A stretch of DNA of 64,000 nt, from the NCBI RefSeq assembly GCF_032854445.1, contig NC_088302.1, forward strand, positions 51,986,046-52,050,045. The letters run 5' to 3'. The translations under genes were made by a program, and so were the position numbers. Below, in pieces: positions 1 to 11,305 of the stretch. The notes under the pieces were generated by a model. That model made no database searches, had not been told where the DNA came from, and saw only the letters and a list, made by a program, of their open reading frames with translations. The stretch's first letter is position 1. Every line of letters starts with the position of its first letter. The stretch is from Liolophura sinensis (Eukaryota > Mollusca > Polyplacophora > Chitonida > Chitonidae).

Positions 1-153
1 ACATCATGTGGTTGTATCATTACAGACATATGGGTACTACCTAATGGAGGATGTGGTTGTATCCATACAGGGATACAGGTACTACATGATGGAGGATGTG
101 GTTGTATGATTACAGGGATATGGGTACTACATGCTGTGATTGTATGATTACAG
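1..153 (+). repeat. Minisatellite made of the XDH/AOX exon's 3' splice junction
   Basis: Three degenerate units precede the real exon. Each carries a pyrimidine-rich GTTGTATNATTACAG followed by a copy of the exon start (GGATATGGGTACTAC, then a variable ATGATGGAGGATGTG). Junction copies lie near positions 24, 79 and 116; the genuine one is at 153/154. Unit length shortens from about 50 to 36 bp towards the exon. The array is cut by the window edge. Confidence 0.8.
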
Positions 154-2203
154 GGATATGGGTACTACATGATGGAGGAGGTGGTGCACTCTCCCGAGGG
201 AAAGCTTCTCACAGACAGCCCCCTGACATATAAGATACCCCTAGCAGCTGATATACCAGCACAATTCAATGTGGCTCTACTCAAGAATAATCTCAATGAT
301 AAAGGCATTTATTCCTCCAAGGTAAATTCAGTTTGCTTACCTGGTAAGGCAGGTGTGGTGACGAGAAAAGTATTATTGACTAGTCTATTATTTGCATAAC
401 TCCCACTCACTCAAGCCAGTGAAAAGGTGAGCTAACCCAATGCATCACTTTTAAGTCTCACTTTCCCGTTTCCCAATGAAGTTTATTAGTGTCAGTGGAA
501 ATGTAAAATTGTAACCGCATTCCCTGACAACCAATGACGCAGGTTTTCACCAAAAGCTGTACTAATATTACAAATTAGCCATTCGGAGTGCCTAAATTAT
601 CATGTGGAATTTCTGTTATAACTCATACACTATATTTAGCTCTTCAAAGTGAATAATTGTGGAAACAGTCAAAACTTGACATGCATATTATTATGATTAA
701 TGGCAGGATGTGAACATCTTCCTGTGAACATTCCTTCCTGTGAACATCTTCCTGTGAACATCTTCCTGTGACATTCCTTCCTGTGACATTCCTTCCTGTG
801 ACATTCTTCCTGTGACATTACGCCCTTCCTAAGCAGATGTTCTGACCCATATCCGGGCCAGATATATCGTTAGGATTGAGCAGTACTGTATTCATTTGGA
901 TTATTGTGTTTTATCTGTTCCTTACTTAAGACTATTTTTACAGCTAAGATTAGGTTAAGATTACTCTATCGTGATTCATTGGGTCACTATCGTCATTACA
1001 TTGGGTCACTTGCTTACATTGGGTCACTTGCTTACATTGGGTCACTTCCATTGCCTAAACCTATATACCAGAGTGACCGCTTTGGTGGTATAGTGGTTAG
1101 AATGTTTGTCTGAATGTCAGTAGACCTGGGATCATAGTCGGGTCATAGCAAAGACTTCAAAAATGCTACTTGTTGCTGCCTCATTTGCCACTCAGTGCTG
1201 ACTGGTTGGCTAGGTGTCAGTATAATGTGACTGGGTGTGGTGTCATGTTTGGTGTCTTTGGCATGGTACTTCAGTGGTTACAGCTCTTTGACGCCATGGA
1301 CTTGCCCTACTACAAGATGACAGAGTATATATAAACACACCTAATGAATCCTTGTCATCATATGACTGACACTTTAACATTCATCCACAAGTATGGTGTG
1401 CATATCTCTGCGTCTCATAAGGGGGAAGTTCGTCAGTAACTTGCCAAAGGTTGGTGGTTTACGCCTGGCACTGGTTTCTTCCAGCTCTAAATTCTTCTGC
1501 TGTCGTGCGCATGAAACCAGTGAGTGAGTTAAATAAATAAATATATACCACAGTTAAATGCTTCTCACCTATATACCTCAATATCAGTATAACACAGTTC
1601 AAACATATATATATATATATATATGCAACATATTAAACAGGGAAATTGTGTATAAGTGTTAGTTCCAGTGAAAGTAATGGGCCTTTCAAGGGCGGTGATG
1701 GATTGTTACTGGTACATATATGGAATAATTTCAGCAAATATACAAATGCAACAGTAATCCTCACTACTTTATCTGTCGGGGGGCCTCCGTGACCTGATGG
1801 TTAGCGTGCTAGTGCAGAACAGTGACCCAGGAGTTGTCAAAATGCAGCTCATGCTGGCTTGATCTTGTACATCTTTGTATGTGGGAAGGTCTGCCAGCAA
1901 CCTGCGGATGGCCTAGGGTTCCTCCTGACTCTGCCTAGTTTCCTCTCACAATAATGCTGGGCACCATTGTAAAAGAGAAATATTCTTAAATACCGGTACA
2001 GCTTAAAACATGAAAGAAATCAATAAATAAATATTTTGTGTCTGCCACAGGGTATTGGTGAGCCGCCGCTCCTGCTGGCTCTGTCCGTCTACCTGGCCAC
2101 TCATGATGCCGTGAAGAGCGCCCGTGTGGAAAGGGGGTTGTCAGAGGTGTTCTATTTGGAACATCCATCCATTCCCGCTAATGTCCTCAAAGCCTTGAAC
2201 TGA
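154..2203 (+). CDS. Xanthine dehydrogenase/aldehyde oxidase-family C-terminus (partial, last two exons)
   Basis: Coding exons are 154..321 and 2051..2203 (stop TGA 2201-2203); the rest of the gene lies left of the window. Exon 154..321 follows TTACAG, opens GYGYYMMEEV and contains TYKIPLAADIPAQFN and a terminal YSSK, then a GTAAAT donor in phase 0. The last exon follows CCACAG and opens GIGEPPLLLALSVYLATHDA. This pattern, YKIP...DIP..FNV then SSK-x-x-GEPPL, is the signature end of the molybdopterin-binding domain. The Glu in GEPP matches the family's catalytic general base (Glu1261 in bovine xanthine oxidoreductase, from memory). These enzymes hydroxylate purines or aldehydes in cytosol or peroxisomes. 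GEPPL is more XDH-like than the vertebrate AOX version, but the family member cannot be fixed from about 106 residues. A SINE ends 16 nt before the last exon and a minisatellite abuts the first. Confidence 0.9.
710..819. repeat. Short tandem repeat, CTTCCTGTGAACATT type
   Basis: About seven imperfect copies of a 14-17 bp unit (CTTCCTGTGAACAT or CCTTCCTGTGACATT) inside the last XDH/AOX intron. The later copies have lost one AA pair. Confidence 0.8.
977..1052. repeat. Short tandem repeat, ATTGGGTCACTTGCTTAC
   Basis: Four copies of an about 18-bp unit, the middle ones identical, in the last XDH/AOX intron just before a SINE. Confidence 0.75.
1071..1370 (+). mobile_element. tRNA-derived SINE, family B
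   Basis: The head resembles a tRNA gene (GGTGGTATAGTGGTTAGAA as box A region, then a weak box B near CTGGGATCATAGTCGGG). A unique body follows (GACTTCAAAAATGCTACTTG, GTGTCATGTTTGGTGTCTTTGGCATG), ending near ATATGACTGAC. The same body recurs reversed at 6421, 19910 and 26850, which defines the family. Non-autonomous; the LINE partner is not visible. Confidence 0.7.
1418..1510 (+). mobile_element. SINE fragment, family C
   Basis: The text GAAGTTCGTCAGTAACTTGCCAAAGGTTGGTGGTTTACGCCTGGCACTGG recurs, sometimes reversed, near 3650, 4195, 5835 and 48893. It is a truncated dispersed element about 90-130 bp long in each place. Confidence 0.55.
1604..1624. repeat. (AT)n microsatellite
   Basis: About ten uninterrupted AT dinucleotides in the last XDH/AOX intron. 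Confidence 0.9.
1778..2034 (+). mobile_element. tRNA-derived SINE, family A, near full length
   Basis: Starts GGGGGCCTCCGTGACCTGATGGTTAGCGTGCTAG (tRNA-like box A), includes GACCCAGGAG and GGGAAGGTCTGCCAGCAACCTGCGGATGG, and ends with AAATATTCTTAAATACCGG then an AATAAATAAA tail. It stops 16 nt before the last XDH/AOX exon, so it probably includes that intron's branch-point region. Confidence 0.8.
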
Positions 2204-2409
2204 GGAATGATTGTTTACTAAACTCAATTAGTCTGTCACCCAAACTTTGGGGAGTATGCATACACATTACGCTCATTTTGTAGAGCAATGAAGCTATAAG
2301 CATTAACTGGCGTTGTGATGTTGATTAACACCAGCTAGTAAAAAAAAAATGGCGATTTAAGGGATTTAAGTCATGGAAATACTATCAAATTGTATGAAAA
2401 TGATTCATG

Positions 2410-2471
2410 AATAAAATGCAGGACTTAGCATTGTGTCTAAAACCATTAACTTCTTCTGCAACTGGAATAAA
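2410..2471 (+). promoter_or_regulatory. Polyadenylation signals of the XDH/AOX-like gene
   Basis: AATAAA occurs at 2410-2415 and again at 2466-2471, about 210 and 265 nt after the stop codon. Either is well placed to end the 3' UTR. Choice of site is inferred only. Confidence 0.5.
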
Positions 2472-5400
2472 AAGTTGGGCTTTAAACCTACCTTCAGTCC
2501 CTTTCACTATCGGCAATGGATACACCCATAATGCATTTTATGAGGTGTACGTGTAGTTTGGTGTAGAGTGACAATTAGTTGTGATGTCCTGCCACCAAAA
2601 ATGTGAAAATGAAAAAAATAATTTTGTTCTAATGATTGTCATTTTGGTTTATCTGTCATGAAAATGATTCTCAGGTTTATACCCACCCTGTTGTTTTGTT
2701 CATTATGATGCTCTATTACCAGTTTAATGGCTTGAATTGAACAACTCACTTTGCAAATATAGTGCTATAGTGCCATTATTATATAATTTTAATGACAGCA
2801 CACATGTAATAGCAGTGCTAATTGTGTTATGTTTAACATTAACATGTTGTTTTCTCCTGAGCATTAATGCATAATTACCCCATGCACAATGTAGCTAGTT
2901 ATTGCGTAGTCTCTCATGCCAGACCGTTTTAACCTACCTGCGGTTGTACGCTCAGTAGAAATACCCATAATACTCTGATACAAGTAGACAGTGATGTAAT
3001 CAGTTTTAGCCAATGAACATTCTGTACGAGACCAAAAAGCCTTCTCAAAAGACTACAAATTTTCATTGGTTGAAGTGTGGATATGTCTTTATTAATATTC
3101 ATCATTAACCCAGAACTGGCAAAATTTGAGAAATTAGCTAGGAAGCTGAGGTCATTGTTTGTCACAAATTGGGATAAAAAAGCTATGCATATATCAGAGA
3201 CAAAATGTCTTCAAGCCATTCTACAGGGACAAGATGTTTTTATGTGCCGAAAGACTGGAGTAGTGCAATCATGCTGTCAACAGTATCCTTAGAACAACGT
3301 CAGCAAAACCCCTATTGTTATGGCTGTGTCACCATTGGGGAACCTAGATTACGAAAATAGTTTGTAATATTTTGGAAATAAAACTCAAGATTTGACATCT
3401 TGGTATACATGTGTTTAAAACCTTAAGTGTTCACCTAACTACATGTGCACTAGAAGAAAATTATTTATCAATCAGGGATAGGCTTTTCAATATATTAAGA
3501 CAATGTATTGATTATTGTAACGTGGTACAGAGCAGAAGGCCTGCTGTATTAATCAGACTACCAAATACAACCCAGTAGGCTTCAACTGGCCGACATGAAT
3601 ACATTCACTTTTTAATTGAAATTTTCACTTGAACAATGGTTGGTGGTGAGTTTTATTATGGTTTGAGAAATCCAAAGACAAAACCACTGTCCTTGGGCAA
3701 GTTGCTAGCTTACTTTCAGACTTGCATTCCAAATTGGTGGAAGAGAGGTGGTCCTCCTTAAATGTGAAATGGATGAATAACCTTTGGAGTACCGCGGATT
3801 GTCACAATGAAAGCAAGGGAACCTGTAAATTCCCTACAGCCTGCACTGAACCTGCACATCATGTGCCAGCAATTAGGAGTTCACCACCTGAACACAAAGC
3901 CATGCCCTGTATCTTGCTATTAAAAATAAGATACATGTAGAAACCGTTGGTAACCGGGTAGGGTAAGGGTATGCTTGTCTTTCCTCAATGAAAAAGTGTA
4001 TATTGCAGAAAGGGTTTCACTCAGCCATCAGTTATTTCCTAACTTAATTGTACTGGTTACTGTTTTAAGTGTCCTACCTGAACCTGTAGCTGAAATGAAC
4101 AAGGAACTCCATAAAAACGTAAAAGAGAAATGGCAAAGCCATGCGGTATTATACACCTGTACAATTGATTTACATAGAGTGTACCAGGTTTATTTATTTG
4201 ATTGCTGTTGAACACCAGTCAAGAATTTTTTTATGGGTAGAGGAAACTGGATTGGCTGATGTAAACCACTGACCTTTGGCAAGTTGCTGATGAACTTTCC
4301 CATGTATGACACACTGACATGCATAGCGTATAGATTGTATATTAAGACAAATGAACAACAACAGACCACATAACAGGTCATACGAGCAATGTTGACTCCC
4401 ATAAATTGGCACCAAGGTCCCACATACACTGCGAGAAGGGGAATGTACACCACGTTTAATGTCCACCCATATATGCAGGGAGTAAAGGCTGCAACGAAAG
4501 CTGCAGACAGAAAATCTCTTTATGACGACTTCCCAGTGTGATGTAATGTGAGGAATTATATATTTCCACACACGGCCTTAAATTAAATATCTGCGTAAAC
4601 AAGATGAGCTGCGTAAAACACCAATCAAAAAAATAAATAACAAGATGAGAATGTTAAATATTATAAACAGTGACACATACATCTGATCTTGAGATGAAAT
4701 GGTTTTACTTAGTCTGGTAGCAGTTGGATTACCACATAAGAAAAGAAATCACATCTGTACGTACATGTAGTTGTGTCAATGCATTGCTTTCACGTTAAAG
4801 GAACTCTTGCGTTTTGTTCTGGACAATTGTGTATAGATGTATGTTCAGCATGCGATATTCCATGACTGAACAATTTACAATAAATCAAGATTAACTTCTT
4901 ACTGATACAAGATACATACGTGGCATATTAAACTTTTCTGATGCCACTCTGCCATCTACTGTGTGTAGTGTGTAATTCCGTCAACAAACAAACATACCGG
5001 GGGATGTACTGCCGATCGACGCCCATTCGAGCCACTCTCTGCTTGCGTGTTTCCCTTTACTCTTTGATGTCTTTGCAAATAATCTTCCTTTCTCGCCTGC
5101 AGGTTTCCTCTTTCCACACAGCCTGTCCCAATTATAGAAATGACACAGAACATGGCCTGAAGAAATATCCTCTCCTTTCGCAACAACAACGCCAGGCTCG
5201 GGAAGGCGAAATGGAAAGCCTCTATAGCATAGCTCCTTTCGAGATCTTGCTTTCCATCGTCAAATCCTAACTCTGGGCTTCTACAACACGATTGTTCAGG
5301 GTTGATACTAGTTGCGTTAAACAGATTTTACAGTATGCCTTGAAATCGACGGAATATTTCCATTTTTTTTTTTTTTTTGTCGTCGACATCGAATCGCATC

Positions 5401-6410
5401 ATTGTAGTAGGCTATCAATGTTTGCACATGTCAATTGTCATTTACTGTTTACAACTTCCCGCCAAGGGATAGTACGATCGTTTCTCATTGGTCGGCCAGG
5501 GTTATTTTAAATAGCTATGTTTACGTCACCGTATGCCAGACGTGCACGTATTTCAACAGAGGTCGAGTAGACCTATGGCTGCGGTCCACTGCCTAAGAAA
5601 AGTAGTTATTAATATATATATATTTTTGTGTATGAATTTTTTGCCTGTTGTCTAAATGTATCAAAATCTGGTTTGTCAGCCTTCATGTATAAATGTTCTG
5701 TGCATTTTGTTAATTGCCTCATAGTGTAAAAGCTTTAATATCAATGCATGCATCATATTCGTACAAGTATTTGATAAAGAGTCGTATTTTAACCCTGAAG
5801 CATTTTGTTTACTAACGTCAATGACCCACTGTACATGACATTGGGAAAGTTCACAACTTGCCAAGGGTCAGTGCTTTACACCTGGCACCCCAGTTTTCTT
5901 CACCCTTAAAACTTACCGCCGCTAAGTGAAATATAAAGTAAGATAAGTAAATAAAATGAACCTGAGCCGTTGTACAAGTGAAATTATCGGAAGTACATGT
6001 GACTAAAGGGAAGTCCTCATGGATCAGCGTAAAACACTAATCAAAATAAACTGAAAGGAATGGTGAAAAGCCGAGGAAGCCTACAATTTTCATCCGTCGT
6101 AGGCAGGGATACTGCAGCGGTGATTATTAATCCACACAATGCACTGAAGGGGTCAAGTTCACTGGTACTTGTACATATAGTATTGCACCCAAAATGTTGC
6201 TATGGATACTAGCACCCATTGCTCCAAGGGTACTGTCTTTACCTCAGTGTTAGCATTGTCATTCCCTGTTACCTTATGGTCATGTTACAGTAGTACATGT
6301 ACTTCCTTGGTGTTTTTAAGGTTACACTTGAGATGTTATCACTTGAACCAAAGGAGTCATGTTTGTTGAAGGACACACCAAGTTCCTAAAGAATTTCATG
6401 ATGTATGTTT
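2430..6410. other. Intergenic region without a supported gene
   Basis: Between the XDH/AOX 3' end and the first family-B SINE I see no coding exon with family resemblance except the weak helicase-like fragment at 3110. The rest is AT-rich, with family-C SINE pieces (3650-3730, 4195-4325, 5835-5960), short family-A tail scraps near 4605-4640 and 6025-6050, and a poly-T run near 5360. Short open frames here lack splice context or protein similarity I can recognise. Confidence 0.6.
3110..3289 (+). pseudogene. Possible decayed RecQ-like helicase fragment
   Basis: The plus frame reads KCLQAILQGQDVF followed by MCRKTGVVQS. This resembles the stretch leading into motif I of RecQ-type helicases, where CLxAIxxGxDVF is followed by a Walker A PTGxGKS. 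Here the Walker A Gly-Lys is lost, and the frame closes a few codons later, at 3290. No neighbouring helicase motifs are seen. Such fragments are common debris of transposon-borne or host helicases. Chance resemblance is possible. Confidence 0.3.
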
Positions 6411-6420
6411 CATGTTGTAC

Positions 6421-6738
6421 AGTTTTTCAGTCATAAGACGAAAAGGGGACAGGTGTGTGTACATGTACTTATATTGTCTTCTTCTGACAGGGCGAGTCCA
6501 TGCTGCCAAAGTGCTGCCACTGAAGCCGAAGACACCAGACATGACACCCCACATGTCACATTATATTGACATCAGCCCAACCACTCATGTTTCTTTACTC
6601 TAACCATTCAGTGCAGAGTGCCAATCGAGGCAGCAGCAAGTACCATTTTTAGTCTTTGGTATGACCTGACCCGGGTTTGATCGTGGGGTCTCGGAACTTC
6701 GAGGCGGACGCTCTAACTGTTCGGCTACCGAAGCAGTC
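6421..6738 (-). mobile_element. SINE, family B, reversed
   Basis: Reads on the minus strand as GACTGCTTCGGTAGCCGAACAGTTAGAGCGTCCGCCTCG (tRNA-like head with box A), then a good box B (GATCAAACCCGGGTCAGGTC), the family body, and CGTCTTATGACTGAAAAAC. It is the best-preserved tRNA-like head of this family in the window. Confidence 0.75.
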
Positions 6739-6820
6739 AACTTCATGATGTAAAAACCAACTTATCCTCTGAAGCTAGATCCAAGAAGGTGACATTGCTA
6801 CATGTAGACTATGTAGCCCG

Positions 6821-7056
6821 TCTATTTATTTATTTCTTTCATTGGAGTTTTAGGATTATGGTGGGAGGAAAACCTTCCCATGGACCCATCGATTTTTCAA
6901 TTCATTTATTTCATTGGTGTTTTACGCCATACTCAAAAATCTTTCACTTACACAACAGTAGCCAGGAATGTGGTGAGGAAAACTGGCCAGAGCCCAGGGG
7001 AAACACATTACCATCTGCAGGTTGCTGGGAGACCTTCCCACAGGCCCATTTATTAT
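6821..7056 (-). mobile_element. SINE, family A, reversed, with a second partial copy nested at its 3' end
   Basis: Two minus-strand tails are present (TTTATTTATTTCTTTCATTGGAG at 6823 and TTCATTTATTTCATTGGTGTTTTACGCC at 6901). The first copy is cut after about 75 bp by the second, which continues to GCAGGTTGCTGGGAGACCTTCCC. The tRNA-like head is missing. Confidence 0.7.
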
Positions 7057-7099
7057 TACACCAACCATATATACATATACACACAAACAAGACTCAGAA

Positions 7100-10000
7100 G
7101 TAACAAACCAAAGGCAAGCTTGCTGAAAACATCTTTACTTGTGACAACATGCAGTGAAGCATGGGATTAGTTTCCTATCATTAACTGTACTACTGACTGT
7201 GAAGCTAAAGAAGGCAAAATGCTTTCACAGCTCCAGGAATGGTACAGGGGTCAAAATGTTTTGTCAAGCGCACAAGTTTTACAAGCTCAAAATAAAAACG
7301 AGGACCTCAAATTTAGCCTAAGGTGATCACAAAAATGTGAAGCAAATATTAAAAATTTAATAAGGCATGGTTGTATTATATCCCCTTCCATGTTGTTAGA
7401 CATTGACATAAGTGGGATTTCATCAATTTCACACTTTCTAAAGACATAAGACGACCTGAATTTTTTGTTGACAATAACACTCCGAAATATGAAACATTTT
7501 GACTCCTGTGGTATGTTGCAACAATAAGGCTTCAATAGTTATAAATGGTCAAGTTTGAAATTTAGCTTGTAAGAATCACAAAATGTGTCCACAATTTACA
7601 GGAATACAGAGTATATCTTCACGAGGTAAAAAAGAAGCATGTCATTTCATTCTTTACAAGAGGATATACATAATGGTCAAATCAGCACCAAACATCTCCT
7701 TTACCAATGGCACACAGAATTTGCTCTAGATATCAGTCTACAATTCAATTCCACATTACGGACAACACAGCAGTTCACCCGAATATAAATTACTTCACTG
7801 GGAAATGAAACAGACTTACCACCCCAGGGATACACAATACTCGCTGACTGGTTTGTTACTACGGCGGATAGTTTAGGCTAAGCTGAATGTTGCGAAGGTA
7901 AATGTAATGTAGATGTATTGGGAACATAAGCTGATATTATTCTCACGCTGGTAGAGTGACGTCAATAAATTTAACTAGCAGCTTTTTACAATGAACATCT
8001 GACATGGGACTCCCTGACTAATAAAGGATCAGCTGGTCTTTACAACTGTGAATATATTTGGTGTGACCAAGTTAATACACTCTATCCAAGAATTTCTATC
8101 CTCTACTCTCAGACTTTTTTTTTGTACTCTGCAACATTAAGCTCTTCCAATACTTCCAATGTTTAAGGAATTGCAATTTGAAGAGACGAATTTCAGGAGA
8201 TGAATACTCCTACCTGCGTGTTAACTTGGCATGCAGTGCTAACCTTTCCCCCAAAATAATAACCCCACTTCGATTACCTGTGAAGGCCTTAAGCCTACCA
8301 GTGTGTACTCCTCAGACACTTTTTTTCACCAAAAAGTCTGAACACATTTCAAAGATCAATAGTTCTGAAACTGTGAACAATAAATTAAATAACAAAATCA
8401 ACTACTACAAATACAATACAGCTATAAAACAAATGAACAATCAAACACTACTTTGCAATACATGTATCATACATTTTGTTCTGCCGTGGGAGACATTTAC
8501 AATATAATCCTGGCAAGAACAAATGTTTTAAAAATATGCAACAGCTTTGTCACAGCCAAAACACCACTTAACTTTAACAGATTCGAGGGAACTACTTTAA
8601 GACAATATATCAGATAACCATATATCTTGAGGTAAATGACCATAATTTGAGGTGAACTGGTGTGATAAAAAGATAGTAACCTTATAAGCAATTACATTTA
8701 ATTCAAATATTTTTGGTAAAAATAGCTTTTGTATTAAACATTCAATGCGTACCAGCTTCTTCTAATTTTTAGGACAGACATTATTGCTGCTGAAAGTTTG
8801 ATACATGTTGTTCATAAGATGGACTAACCACATGAAAAAAGAAAGAAACCAAATATTCCTACAACTATATTGGCTAAACAGAGCCAACCAGATGTCAGGA
8901 AAATTAGAAGAATTACAGCAGTTGGGGGATATCCCTATAAACTGTAACATCTTTTACCTTACTTAACACACAGGCCACCAATGTTTATTCTACAAACGTC
9001 ACTTGGTAATCAGTTGCATAGAATTTCTCTCCTTTTCCAAAAGTGTACACAATGTATGCATGATGCCTGTTTAACATCCAAAGATGTGCCGAGGATTACC
9101 TATAAGGATTAACTCTGAAGAGGACACTGAAATCCTGTGAGTGTGTCCCATGGATGATTCAATTAATGTTTATTTTCATCAAGAATATTTCCCTAAAGAT
9201 CTCACCAAAATGCTAACCTGGCAGGTGAAAACACTTCAAACATTAGCAAACATCAATCTAGGCTTACCTGCAAAATCACTCAAATCAAATGCCTAATGAC
9301 AATCATCCGAGAGTGACCAGAAATTACAAAACCACATCATGTTGTTTAACACATCTAGGTACTGGGAAATGCCCAATACAAACTACATGCTCCAGGGCTC
9401 GGCAGACTGATGGTGATATTCAAATTTATGATTTATACACAAAGATTCTCACAAATAATTGGGTTGTATCTCTGCAAATGGTTATGCCATCATTATTTGA
9501 AGCTGACAGTTTGAAGATACTAACGATGAGCAGATGGTGTATCAAATTGCAATTGAATTGTATAACCAAAGAAAACAAATTCTGAATGGAGTTTCACTGT
9601 TTACCATGAAGGCTTTGATATCTCCAAAATCTAGGCAGTTCCTGAATGAAAATGTATCAACTCCATTAATTTGATTAATTTGTTAATTTGAAACCGCTGT
9701 TTGGAAAGAGAATGTGCTTAAAGTGATGAATTTTTGTATCGATTTGCATGTCAATAACTGGAAACTGCCCCAGTTAGTTATCCTCTCAGCGTTAGGGGGC
9801 ATAGGGTTGACGACATGGAGTTGAGGGCATCGGCTTGTGCACAAATAAGCAAAAAGGTTGAACAATTACAGTATATACACATATGTCCTATTGGGATGTT
9901 ATTTTTTTTTAAACGTATCGCAGTTCAAAGTTAACATACTTGTCCACATTGGGACAATCAAAAGATTCGTCAAGTTATCAATTTTAACAAACCAGGCATA

Positions 10001-11305
10001 ATTTATTTCTGTAATCCGGTACAACAACATGTTTCCAGTTTCTCTCACATGACCTATCCCCTTTGAGTTGATTAACCAAGTTATCAAATGCCTCTGCACA
10101 AAATGGCTGTGGCCATTTAGATCTGTTTCAATCCCTCTTCCAAAACAGTTAAGGTTATATTATTTGTTGTCTTTTAAGCAGCCACATGGGCACTGTCTGA
10201 CGCTTACTACCACCTAGGCACGGAGAAAAATGCAGGCCGAGGAATACTGATTCCCAGTCTGGGCTGTGAATAAATCAACTCCCTTAGGCAATAGCGATTC
10301 TAACACAAGCACATTAGCCACTGAGTTACACCCTGCATCCGCCATATGCCTCTAGGTGTTTTCCCTTCTAGGAAGATACCTTAAGCGTTTCACAAATCAT
10401 ACCATGCACTGGTCAGGAGATGTGTGGACATACGTGTACGCAGTACATTTTAATGTGTTTCTTCCAGGAATTCCCGGGGTATTTACATATACCCTGAATA
10501 CCAAGTATACAACATAGACAACCATAAATGTTCTAAAAGTAAACATACTTCCTGATAGGTTCCTGGCCTAATTAATAAAATCTCAGACTAAATATGTCAC
10601 AAAACAATCTTCTCCATGGCACAACTGTCTCTTAAGTCGAATGCAGATTATGGCGCAGCTCACAGTAAAGATGCACCCATTGCGAAAGCATCACAATCAT
10701 TTGTTTGAAATGCACAAGATTGAATGATACAGCACTGCAAGTTTACTGGAGAGATCATTTTGGTACCTATAACTGAATCTCATAACCTCTGTGACAGTGT
10801 GTCCATATACACATACATATGATGGAATTTAAGCCAAAGTTTATGCTTGGGTCAAATGAAAATTTGATCAAGAAAGTTCCAAACTGTTTCAAAGATAACT
10901 GGCTTTAAGTGGAATGTATAAATCAAATTTACAATTCCACATGCCTTTACATTTCATACGGGATATAAATTTCAATAAAAATCATCAAACTCACGGCAAT
11001 CTCAATTCAATGTTTCACAATCTAAACCCAAACAGTACCCAACACAGGGATCAAAGAATAAACAAGATTTATGTCCGATTTGTGGAAACTGTGTCCAGAG
11101 TGTACCTAATTGCACAACTTGTTGTTTTTTTTTTGTAGTTGAAAGTTAACATACACCCACACATGCTCCTAACGGCTCAAACACCAGGTCCGTACTTGTC
11201 CACATAGATTACAATAATTACTGATTCACCCTGGCATGATCTATCAAACAGGAATGGTTCTAACTCACTGATACTATTTAAAACTGAATGAGCAGCAGAT
11301 CTGTT
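7100..11305 (-). other. Gene-free stretch, possibly the SLX4 3' UTR and downstream DNA
   Basis: About 4.2 kb directly downstream of the SLX4 stop has no recognisable coding exon. Unlike the flanking DNA, it has no SINE or minisatellite that I can see. Minus-strand AATAAA candidates occur at several places (for example opposite 10002-10007 and around 9170), so a 3' UTR of uncertain length is plausible. This is inference from repeat scarcity only. Confidence 0.35.

Noticed and set aside
1071..1140. Possible functional tRNA gene at the head of the family-B SINE
   Set aside because: Box A and a weak box B are present, but the arms do not pair as a cloverleaf and the body continues into the SINE.
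4194..4571. A 125-residue minus-strand open frame
   Set aside because: It covers a family-C SINE piece and unique AT-rich DNA, with no protein resemblance or splice context.
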